A DNA stretch of 64,000 bases. It comes from Fasciolopsis buskii (lineage: Eukaryota > Platyhelminthes > Trematoda > Plagiorchiida > Fasciolidae). Location: the NCBI GenBank assembly GCA_008360955.1, contig LUCM01009398.1:62001-126000 (forward strand), written 5' to 3'. The stretch's first letter is position 1. Every line of letters begins with the position of its first letter. Shown here piece by piece: positions 1 to 9,927 of this stretch. The notes under the pieces were generated by a model. The model saw nothing but the letters and a program-made list of their open reading frames with translations, had not been told where the DNA came from and did no database searches. The position numbers and the translations under genes were made by a program.

Positions 1-388
1 CCGTGGGTAAATGAAAACAAAGAGGACGAGTAAATGGCTAACAATGCATTACATTAGTACACGTCTTTGGGCGCATGCTATGTAAAGTTCAGAATTATGA
101 AACGCAGAAATTGCATCTTAACAACGAATAGAGAGATCTGCCTGGATTGTACTATCCATTTAAACATTCATAGGGTTCACCGGGACGTGAACAGAAGAGA
201 CTAGAAAACCTTTACTAGCATACAATGAAAGTATGCCCTGAGATACTTCCGTTTCACTCAATTTTCTCTGCTTAACGTCACAAGCTGCCACAACATGCTA
301 GCGGTAACCGTAAACTACAGATGAACTATTCATAAGGCGCACTACTGTACAAAGGAACTACGAAATTATGATCTACTTAAAAACTTAC
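1..388 (-). other. Start of WDR24 intron 6
   Basis: This follows the GTAAGT donor of exon 6. I found no continuation of the WD40 frame (expected: a stretch like HHLATCSMMVDHNIYVWD) in these bases, so the next exon should lie beyond the left edge. Confidence 0.5.
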
Positions 389-539
389 AAAACTCGGTCG
401 CCAACGCACACGACTAACATTACTCGTACGAACGGAGTAGAGTAACGACGGACAACCAGACGGACCTGGAGCAGGCTGATCGAAATTCCATACTTTGATC
501 AGATGATCCCCGGCACCAGCCGTGGCCAACCAATTTCGA
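389..539 (-). CDS. WDR24: WDR24 exon 6
   Basis: This 151-nt exon has one base completing G with exon 5, then 50 codons: RNWLATAGAGDHLIKVWNFD, QPAPGPSGCPSLLYSVRTSN, VSRVRWRPSF. It holds WLATAGAGDHLIKVWN, matching human WLATGGRDKMVKVWD, and SRVRWRPSF, matching ARVKWRPE. It therefore spans the end of one blade and the start of the next. The acceptor is AATTTTCAG (AG at 541-540) and the donor is GTAAGT at 388-383. It leaves in phase 0. The usual R-D of the WD40 tight turn is G-D here (GAGDH). Confidence 0.9.
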
Positions 540-1885
540 CTGAAAATTAAAACCAAAACAGGATGTGTGAAAAAATAAAGTCAGTATCGCAGAAAAATAA
601 GTTGACAGAACGAGATCGCCCTTAATTAGCGAGAACGCGAAAAACAGTTTTGTTTTAAAAAACTGTCACGGTGAACAAATCCATGTATTATCGATCCAAC
701 GCCGGGTATTTTAAAAGTTCAATCATTTTGAACGGTGGCAGATTTTCGGAATCCCATCTGGAAGAGGGCTTGCCAGGTAGAGGCTAAGGGAACGCTCACC
801 AGTGAATAAAGCGAGCTCAAACTCATCGAATAAGCGACAGCAGACGTGCTCCCACAGTTCATACGGTTACGGTGTCTGGAATATATTGTACACATGACAC
901 CAGACCGACTTACTCGGAAACGCTGTTCACTGAGGTAGATAATGGTTGGAAGATGGATCAACGCGACCAGTCTATGACGTGGCGAAAAGGTATGAAAATC
1001 CTAACCAGTGGACTATTCAGAGGAGATCGAGTAAGACTACAAGGTTTAACAGCATAATGGCTGGAGACAACAGACGATGCGAGTCAATGCCGAGGCCAGT
1101 CGCATTCATGCATTCGAAATAATTCCGTTGATTTATGACCTCGGGATTTTCTCTCATTCGCCCGCGTTAAGAGGTACCAACCAAATCTAGAGCATATTGG
1201 TGCAGAGTTATGGGCTGTACAAGGTGAACTGGATTGGCATTAGGGCGTAGCAAATAATAGCCTGGAAAGCGTCTTATCTAAGTGTCGAACGACCGTGGTG
1301 CAAGATGGCCATCGAGACTCAATACTGAAATATATATTAACGAAAACGCATGAGCGGAGCTTCTCGGGTACCGGTTCTATTGTAAATTCTTGGAGCAAAG
1401 TTTGAAATAAGCAAAAAGTGCGGGAATTACGATGCCGGTCAACGAATGAGAACCGGTTGCGAACCCTCGCTCCATCTCCTACGGCTAGTTGGAAAACTAG
1501 ACTTGCCGACCAAGGACTCGAGATATAGTCACTTTAGACCACCCCGTATATGAATTCGGGAATCGGGGAATGAACTCCCCCACAGACGAATTACTGATTA
1601 TCATAAACGAGATGGAGTGATTTGAAAGAGTTAACACGTTGGACGAGCATAACAAAAAACGTACTTCTTTTTCTCCTCGGTCTTCCGAATCTTGTGTCAC
1701 TTGCGTCATTGTTTCGATAGCGCCAGGTGGATGGTGACATAAACATGAAATCCTACTGAGAATAAGTGAAGAGCTATCAACAGTTTCGAAACAGTTGCTA
1801 TGGCATTCCGTTCATTTCACTTATGGATACTTTTATCTCAAAGGAAGAAAAGCTTCATGAGTTCATTAAAACCGACGAAACTTAC
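540..1885 (-). other. WDR24 intron 5
   Basis: This 1346-bp intron runs from a GTAAGT donor to a strong acceptor (TTTTAATTTTCAG). It carries an antisense RTE C-terminal fragment near 850-1110. The remainder (1110-1880) has short open frames with no recognised family. Confidence 0.6.
850..1110 (+). mobile_element. RTE retrotransposon C-terminal fragment
   Basis: The plus strand reads NGWKM, then DQSMTWRKGMKILTSGLFRG and, after a frame change, a WLETTDDASQCR-like stretch. This is the module that ends RTE-type reverse transcriptase proteins elsewhere in this window (compare QMTWQRGMRKCTAKLG and SWLETFKDM at 15919-16302). There is no complete reading frame. It is a dead, 5'-truncated fragment in WDR24 intron 5, antisense to the gene. 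The borders are approximate. Confidence 0.55.
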
Positions 1886-2127
1886 CCACTACCCTTCCAA
1901 TTCGGATGCCAGTCTAAGGTGGCAACAGAACAGGTGTGACCTTGAAAACCAAGAACTGGTCGGGCGCTTTTTCTTGTGTCCCAAATGCTCACCATACCGT
2001 TTTCTTGACCAGCAGCAACTAATGTCGGACTTCTTGGACAGTAGGCCACATCGCGAAAAGGCGAGGAAGAATTCGTGCTCCACTTGAACGTGCGTTGCGC
2101 CGAGCCAGACAGTGGTCCACGAATGTC
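1886..2127 (-). CDS. WDR24: WDR24 exon 5
   Basis: This 242-nt exon encodes about 80 residues: DIRGPLSGSAQRTFKWSTN, then SSSPFRDVAYCPRSPTLVAA, GQENGMVSIWDTRKSARPVL, and GFQGHTCSVATLDWHPNWKG. It carries one full WD40 blade (DVAYCPRS to IWDTRKS) and the start of the next (GHTCSVATLDWHP). Human WDR24 has SVRDVQFS, NVQLWDIRRP and VFCCDWHP at the same places. The acceptor is GTGCGCGTAG (AG at 2129-2128) and the donor is GTAAGT at 1885-1880. It enters in phase 0 and leaves in phase 2. An alternative reading frame is also open across the exon for over 100 codons, but only this frame has WD40 features and fits the splice phases. Confidence 0.9.
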
Positions 2128-2723
2128 CTACGCGCACAGTGACAATATGAAATAGTTCGGTCGAGATGTTTTCAGCAGACCACAGAACCAAGGCAGACAT
2201 GTCAGAATGAACACTAATTTTGCAAGTGCATTTAAACAAGACATCATAAGAAAGCTCGACGGAACGGCTATAGGTAGCATTTGGTGCGTTCAAGCAGACT
2301 TTTTTCTCATTTCACTATGAACAAAAATCCCCGAACGTAAAGGTCAGAATCAACGGAATATTTCAAGTCACACTGTCAAGGGAAAACAATTAATTACAAG
2401 TGTAATCCGCATCATCAGTTAAATTCACGAAATTCTCCGTTCCTCATGACCGTCCGGCTAGACTGACGAAGTCTAATTTCTTGCACAGTAGCATGATTCA
2501 GCCTAGTTAAACTTGACTTTAAGGTCAGGGAGCCGGCAGTCCAGGTTGCTTTCTAACAATCTTACTCCACGCGACAGAGAGTAAATATCATCAATGGTAA
2601 ATTCCATTGAGATGATTCTGACGACCGACAAGTTGCATCTGTCATGCTAGTGACGCAGTTAAAAAGACGACCTCAACGGTGCCCATAACACACTGAAAGC
2701 GTGCAAATCCTTAACTGTAAATA

Positions 2724-2848
2724 ATATAATGTTATTAATACAGTGTTGTTGGTAGATGTAATGCGCCAACGTTTCGACTACCGTGGGTAGTCATTCTCAA
2801 GGCAAGTTATACAATCTATCAACAACCCTATGTTATTAACATTATACC
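2724..2848. repeat. Inverted-repeat hairpin with a GAAACG-type core
   Basis: An arm at 2724-2764 (TATAATGTTATTAATACAGT start) is the near reverse complement of 2805-2848. The loop, read on the minus strand, contains GACTACC CAC GGTAGTC followed directly by GAAACG. That is a perfect 7-bp stem followed by GAAA. The layout resembles the stem II plus GAAA part of hammerhead ribozymes found in Penelope-like elements, but the CUGANGA core half reads CTTGAGAAT, so an active ribozyme is not supported. Confidence 0.6.
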
Positions 2849-5045
2849 ATTCACAATTAAAACAAATGCATAGCGCATCGATTTTTCGATACACTCCTTA
2901 CATCATTTGGTCCTGATACGTGCAAATCCTAGTTCCAGAAGACCTCCGAAGCAAATCCATTTTCTTATTATCGCTAATCCAGGAAACCACACACAACAGA
3001 CCACGTGAATGCCGGGATTTGTTCAATAAGAATCTGATGGATTCAGTCGAGGTTCGAGCAGAAACTTGTTACATACAACGGCGGCAGACAGTTTTCCATT
3101 CTGAAAAAGGCTGTCAGCTAACTAAATGCCGACACCTTCGGTGCTTATTGTAGCCAAAAATATTCTTGCGATATGGAAAGCAATTCATATCGCACAACCA
3201 CCGTGAATGTTCCCCTTTGATCACCATTACAATTGCTTCGGAGTAATAAGTAATAAGTAATAGGAATGGCAAAGTAACAGCACGAGACTGGTCTATCACC
3301 CTCTGGTTCCAATAAAACCCATAAGTCGTTCTGTCCCTTGCATTGTACCCGACACTGGAGTAGATGCACGAAAAAAGACTGGCCAACTGAATATCATACC
3401 AAGTGTCACTGTGGTTCAAATCATTTCTTATCTCTAACAGCAACAAAACACCATAATGGAACAAGTCAGGCTCGCTATTTCCGATTTACTTGCCAATCAT
3501 CCTTCACAGTAATCAGATCATCGATTAAGCTAATGCGTAGATATTTTATTATTTTGTTCTAGTTCCGTTTTTAATGAAACGAAAAGTTACATAATTTTCA
3601 AGATGAAGATCGAGGCCAACCGAAAGCTGACAAACGAGAAAGTTGACCGATTTGTCTTATTCACAGAAAGACCGCCCGGAATGTCTAGCTCCCCAAATGA
3701 GTATCATTTAACTATTCCCAGATAGAACTTCTCATCATCAGTATTGTCAGGACTTACGATGGTCTAAAATCTTCACGAAAAATGCAAACTACAAACGCCG
3801 AGGTTCTCCATTCAAACTGCCGTTCTCAGGCTCTAAAAGAAACAAGTATATCATTTCCGAACCCCTCGTAGTCACATCGTGTTTTCGGTGCATCCTTATT
3901 CACTATCAAGGTCTAACATGGTGCGACGCTTTGCTGTTCTATATACTTCATTATGAACGGAATAACTACACAAGTTTCATATTGAAATAAAAATTTACCG
4001 ATTGTAGTGCGTTCCGCGACCCGATATGATGCACCCTTGTTCTCCCAATATAGGAAATATTCTAACCTGGATTTCTATCCTGATTCTAAGTCAAATATTA
4101 CGGGTAATTTCCATATTACCTCCTAAGACAAATCTGTCTAGTCGGTGTGCAGTGTGGCAGGTGTCTAATTGCGGCAACAAAATTACATACCGCATCCTCT
4201 CCTAATCTCGGTGCATCACTGTTATTTCATATTCTTGTGTGGCGGCCAGTGCGGATATCATACTTTTGCCGATTTCACGAAATGACACGCGCCTATTCAC
4301 CGTGAGCTAATTCGAATACTTTCCACTATCCGATGTGACTCACCTTTGTTGTTAACCCCTTTAGTCGATCAGAATGTCTTATTTTTAACGCTCTCCATGC
4401 CCATTAATCCATATTGTGTACGAATTCCATATCTACCCATGGGCGATTCCCTTTGGCCACCCTTCTGACTGCCATTGAACAACTACATTAAAAAACAACA
4501 GAAATGACAAAGCAACAGTCTGAGCAATCACATGTATGGTATTCGAGTCGAATCTTACCAGGGTAGAATCCACGGAACCGTGAGTGATAAATACGTGTAG
4601 AGTAGAGATTCAGTTCATTTGTGACGGGAAAACTCGAATATCTTAGTGCATGAAGCAATAAAAACATCCAAGAAGACACCAGCTTGCAATAAAAATTGAT
4701 TATTTTTTGTTTCCTGTTGCAATCTCTAGAAATGTTGTCACCTTTCTTGACTATAAATTATGTGCGTATTATCCAAAAATTTCTTTCTCCGGGCTTGTCA
4801 TATTTCTTTCAGGTGCAAAACACGGAGGTGTCCAAAATCGTAACACAATTCCGTAAACAAACACCCAACGAAGGTTGATTCTGATACTGTTTGGATGTCT
4901 AATGTGAGATCTTTCCAACTGCACGAAAGTTAATCTGGTGAAACGCAACCTTGAATCTACCGTGAGAAAAGCGTTTGACACTTTAACTAGTACGTTCGAG
5001 ACGTAAACATCCAATTATTCCTTTATAGTCCACAAGTAGCTAAAT

Positions 5046-5046
5046 T

Positions 5047-5085
<39 letters not shown>

Positions 5086-5086
5086 T
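5046..5086. repeat. (TA)n(GA)n microsatellite
   Basis: An alternating TA run is followed by a GA run. The same composite tail follows the RTE 3' ends at 12998-13040 and 18196-18238, so this may mark the 3' end of a lost plus-strand RTE copy. No RTE coding sequence was seen just upstream on that strand. Confidence 0.8.
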
Positions 5087-5199
5087 TGAGAAGGCGTACA
5101 CTGAGTTAATACGTTTATCGTAACGTTTCGATCCAAACTAGCACTCGTTGTACATATATTATATATATATTGATTTTTTCACGAAGAGTGTATCTCCTC

Positions 5200-5620
5200 A
5201 GGAGCAAAACTTGTTCTCTGACCAGTTTCTTTTCCACCTGTGACTAGGACTGAGGAAGACCATCGGGGCCCAGCGATTTATGACGTCCTAAGACTCAGAC
5301 CTCCCCGAGGATCTCAGCCTTAATTGGTGGGTTCGTTGAAAAATACCACGGGTGCTGAAGGCCAGTTAAGTTGTGCATTAAAGTGCACCGACCAGCGTAC
5401 CAGAGATCACTACTGATTGTGGATAGGCGAACCGTCAGCGTCACAGATCGACGTATCCAAAGGCAACGCTTTCTTACTGATAGCTCAGATGAGGTGAAAC
5501 AACCTGCGGGAATTTCCCATGATGGCAGCATGTTCCATCTCCAAAACTCGTTGAGGCTGATGACTGGTCTGGTTCGATCTGGATCTATAGACTCAGACAA
5601 TGAACTGGCTTATCCTCAAT
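5200..5620 (-). mobile_element. RTE fragment: endonuclease-RT linker and start of RT
   Basis: The minus strand reads through a decayed version of the segment between endonuclease and reverse transcriptase seen in the RTE copy at 11090-11390. There are matching stretches around GNSRRLF-like text, then PTNPPTEAEIL in the intact relatives (here STNPPIKAEILGEV), followed by AGPDGLP. Stops and frameshifts interrupt it. It is a fragment in WDR24 intron 4, sense to the gene. The borders are approximate. Confidence 0.6.
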
Positions 5621-5970
5621 TTTGTTGGCGTCAGGTCAATGGTCATTTCAATATTAAAAACCGTTCGTCCGGCACAACGGCTTCAAGATGGCAACAGTCA
5701 GTGTGAATTACAATCCAAGCCTTCGTGGCAGCCAACGACATAATCGGGTGCTCCAGACTCGGGAGAACAGTGAGGCAAATCAAAGAATGTGATATTGATT
5801 CAATTTGATTCTGTCTGTTTGTCGTGCATTTCGTGAACACACAATAGGAAGGAAGAGAGTAGACAAACAGTCATGCAACAGATATGGATAAGCATAATTT
5901 TCTGCTACAAGTTTTCGCGCATTTCTTTCGGCAACCATGCAAGTATACTCAAGAAATCGAGAACACTTAC

Positions 5971-6077
5971 AAATAATTTCAGTGTTCCATCTTGCGATGC
6001 TGTAATTAATTCGGCAGCATTGGATGGATGAAAAGTTATGCAATGAATCGATCGAGTGTGACCGGAAAAACACGAAA
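5971..6077 (-). CDS. WDR24: WDR24 exon 4
   Basis: This 107-nt exon encodes SCFSGHTRSIHCITFHPSNA then AELITASQDGTLKLF, after two bases that complete an isoleucine codon with exon 3. It holds the GH dipeptide, FHPS and SQDGTLKLF of one WD40 blade. Human WDR24 has HKRTVNKVCFHPT and SGSQDGFMKCF at this place. The acceptor is CTCTTCATACAG (AG at 6079-6078) and the donor is TTATTT followed by GTAAGT. It leaves in phase 0, so exon 5 opens with DIRG, the expected continuation after KLF. Confidence 0.88.
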
Positions 6078-8454
6078 CTGTATGAAGAGGAAATGGGAAG
6101 AACAGGAACAAAAGAATATTAGTTGGATAACTTAATAATAATCACAATCAAAAACATTTAGCTCCATGTGATTCCATTGATTTATTGAATCGTCTATCAT
6201 TAGCGAAAGTTATAAAAACAACGTAAAACTTATTTTTACAAAGTCGTGCACAATTAGTACACACATTCAAATCTACTGGAAACAAACGTGTGAGAATTCA
6301 TGGAACAAGGCTTATTCAAATTCGTGATCGCAGTGGTCACGTACGTGTGAATGTGAACAAACCGTACATCTGTTTAATACAGACAAGTAACAATCAGCAT
6401 GGGATATTCGCAAAACTTAAAACAATTTGACAGGATGCGCAAGACCCGGGTCAAACTAGCAGACAGCATTCTTCCTTAATGGATTTGGATTTTTTGATGA
6501 CATTCCTTCATGGATGCTGCGATCGACCCTATGAACGACTGCTTCTCTATGGGAGGACAGTGTGCAGCGGACGCCTGATAGCAAGAAGGTAACCTATGGT
6601 GATCGAAGATGCGGTCCAATGTCAAAAGCGACGAAAGAATTAAACCGTTCGGGGAATGATACATCGTGCGGCGGGAAAGTTCGAATAAACAATTCACCGG
6701 ATGAAGTTTTGGGATCCCTAATTTGCGGATGACTACAGGTTCGAGCAAAAGTAGTCCAGTAAGTATGATAAACTAAGTTTGACGTTTGGGGACTGTCAGA
6801 CTAAGTAACATGTCTGACGAGAGACGAATAAATACAGTAGTTTGATGAGACTGTTTTCCCGACCTGTAAAAATGCTGAACAGCTGAACAGTTGGCAATTT
6901 CGTATTTTTATCCATTGCTCAGTGACAGCTTCGTAACGGTGGTGCATTGAACACCGTGTCAAAATTTCTCAACATATCCCGGTTACGTCACACGAGGGCA
7001 CTCGTAGCGCATACTCAAAGGCAAAAGTGGCGTGCAAAAGAACTACCCCATGAAAACAAAAGGTAAAATAGCCAAATCCTACAAGTAAATAGAACCATTG
7101 TGGGGCCTACTCGATCTTTAGTACAGTATTTTCTGTGCCTCGAATGTAACAGCTTTGCGTCATAGAACTCGAACGTCGGTTTGAGAGCTTAACCATTGCC
7201 TTATTGTGGAAATTGGCTCTTAAACGACAGTGCAAGGCTCATAAACCGTGACGCAAAGCGATTAAACTGTTTCGAAGTTCTTAAATTGGGATCTGAGGCA
7301 GTTAAACAGCGGTACAGCACCTCCCTCGACAAACTAGTCAGGATGGTCGCGTCCACGATTCATTACCACCTATTGCCTGCTTCACAGATCGTCAATTGAC
7401 ACGATGATGCTCCAACGTAAAAAAACTAGAATAGCCAGTTATTATTTTCAACATTTTCTCTGTTTGCATTTTTATAATCCTTAATTTTCCGATATTGCAA
7501 GATTGAAAAAAGCAGAACATAACAATACCGGTTCACTTGCTCCACACATAAAATTACTCCTTGTGTTTAGATACCTCATGGAATTCTATCCGATACCTCC
7601 CTTTTTCTTCCACTTCAATGCTGACTCGAGTTCCCTTTGTGGGGTTCACAGAACCGCGAGCTACGGATGTGCACAATAGGCCAGATTGTCTTCGAACATC
7701 CATCTCTCTTATTTTGTACACAATCCGTCTGACAGCGATTCGATGTCGCCCAGGTAGTTACCACACCTGACCAGTTGCAGCTTTACGTTGTTTACTGCTA
7801 CTTCAAGATTCAGGGTAATTATTACCGATTCCCCTCTCATCTCTCGTGTGGTGAGTTTTAGCTGTTACGGGGGGGGGGTGTAAAAAATTGTAATACCGAA
7901 AGGATGCATATCGAAGCAGTTTCGTCCGGCGCACCTATTCGTGTCAGTCGGGTTTAACGAAAGGGTACCTAGGGGGTCAGTGATCGGTCAGTAACCTCTA
8001 ATCTGCACACGCTTGCCCATCGCCGGGCATTATCATTTTTCCACAGCTATTCTCTTGTTTACGGCTATTCGAAAGTCACTTTCGTATTCCCAGTGTTATG
8101 ACCTTTTCCCGTTAATTTCTAATGCAGATGGCAGCTCATACTTGTCAAGTCTCTGATCCCAGATATTGGACATCCTTCTTATGTTCCAAGAACTACCAAA
8201 CTTCTCAATGCCTGTCAGCTCTTGGAATTGTTAATCATTTACAATCTTTTTTTATACCAAGATCAACAGACTGATTCTTATTTAAAATCTTCCTAGACAC
8301 TAATTCATATCAACCAGACTTTTGACTATGTGGTTTACTCCAATTATTATTTACCACTCCGCATAGCAAAAAAGACTGCAAGAACGAACGTGCACTAAAC
8401 CTTTTGGGTGTTTTAAGCCAGATCATTTTTAGCTACTTGTACACTCGAACTCAC
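6078..8454 (-). other. WDR24 intron 3
   Basis: This is a 2377-bp intron. It has short open frames on both strands (for example 6476-6748 minus, 7196-7399 plus and 7561-7770 plus) with no recognisable family, and a run of nine or more G near 7870. No mobile element was identified. Confidence 0.5.
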
Positions 8455-8523
8455 TTTGTGTCATATTACGACCTACATCCCATAGAGTAATATCACCACC
8501 GGTAGATCCAGTAGCCAGAATAT
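8455..8523 (-). CDS. WDR24: WDR24 exon 3
   Basis: This 69-nt exon encodes ILATGSTGGDITLWDVGRNM plus TQ, with two bases at the start completing D and one base at the end. The acceptor is a strong TTTTTGTTGCAG (AG at 8525-8524) and the donor is AAA followed by GTGAGT (GT at 8454-8453). The peptide is a textbook WD40 end: small residues, G-D-I-T-L-W-D. It parallels human LLATAATNGVVVTWNLGRP. Phase 1 at both ends fits its neighbours. It is too short to stand out as an open frame and was found by following the family sequence. Confidence 0.85.
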
Positions 8524-9927
8524 CTGCAACAAAAAGGAGAGAAAACAAAATCGAGACACGGAGAAGAGGAGGAGAAGAGGGAAATAATGTGTTAATCAGA
8601 TTGGGTCGAAAGACCTGGTTAATAAAATTTCAGCATCCACTCAGATACGGTTACAATGAACAGCACCGATGGAAAGGCCTAAGTTGGAGACTATGATGTT
8701 TGGAGTAGAACGTTTTAGAATCGTCCGTGGTAGTCATGCTGGACGATTTTCAAGATATCCCACGACCTTCGATTCGTCAGAAAAACTTGTTCCACTAAGA
8801 CAGCCCTAACAGATTGTTGATTTTAGTGATCAATAAAATGCGCGATGATGAGATCGTTCGCGAAAATCACCCATAAGCAAAACAATAACGTTTGATTTGG
8901 TTGAGAACGATCCTAGAGATTGGAATAAATTGGCAATAGATTACCTAGCGACATCCTAAACCTCGTTAACAAAAAAATTGACTCAAACTGAGAGTTTGGA
9001 TCAGAACGCCACTCGGTTCCTACCTAGTTCAGTAACTGCTGTGCATACCAACAAAGAAAGAAAACGTGCAAGCACTACGAAAACTAATTCTTCGGGGATG
9101 CGGACGATCTAGGCTCGACTACCAATGCGTCTATGAATTAGCGCCAAATATAGTCTCGCGGTTTTGCGTACCATAAGAAACCTTAAAAAGGACCGCCTTG
9201 GTCTGTGTTCAATATCCGATGAAATCTTTGGTGTCGAAATATATTAATAATGATTCGGAAAAATCGATGGGTATCGTTTATCAACAAATGAACGGAGTGG
9301 TCAGGTACGGCAATGATACGAGTATCATGCTTGATTATCTCAAACCCACGGCGGTTTCAACTTTAGATCCCGAGATGACAGTTTCCCTTTAATCATTACG
9401 GTGAGCAATGGGCGCTCGCTTGATCCAATTAGTGCATCTATCTGAAACTAAGAGAGTTCGATTAGATGAAACTGATGCAAGAGATGATGACGGTAAAAAG
9501 TGTACGTATAAACAACAGGCCGCCAGTTTTAACGTGAACATACCATCTGCACACGACCAAGCCACATCGGTCACACTGTGCGAACGAGGGGCTTGAATGG
9601 ATGGTGGTACTGTCACAGTCGTGATCCCAGTACCTGAGGCACTACCTTCAAAGAGGTGGGATTTGCTCGCAGTGATAGAGGAGTCGTTATAGCCAGATGT
9701 GGATGAGGTGCCGAAAATACGTGACGGCGTTTTCGATCGAGGAAGCTAGAAAAGAGTTTAAAACGAATAGAAACAGAAACATCATAAATAATGTTCTGGC
9801 GGTGACAACGACGGCGACACAAGTCAGCATGTCGATGATGACTGATCTTCTCACGAACGTTTCTCACTCTTGTCATTTACAAAACCGACCTTCCACTGCA
9901 TACAACCGTCTGTTCCTCCACTAATTT

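Larger units (their letters stand above)
2128..5970 (-). other. WDR24 intron 4
   Basis: This 3843-bp intron contains the inverted-repeat hairpin at 2724-2848, a (TA)n(GA)n microsatellite near 5046 and a minus-strand RTE fragment at about 5200-5620. The stretch 2850-5040 has only short unassigned open frames and a small AATAAGT repeat near 3243-3262. Confidence 0.55.

Noticed and set aside
1889..2293. 134-codon minus-strand frame over WDR24 exon 5
   Set aside because: It is a shadow. The neighbouring frame carries the WD40 motifs and agrees with the splice phases.
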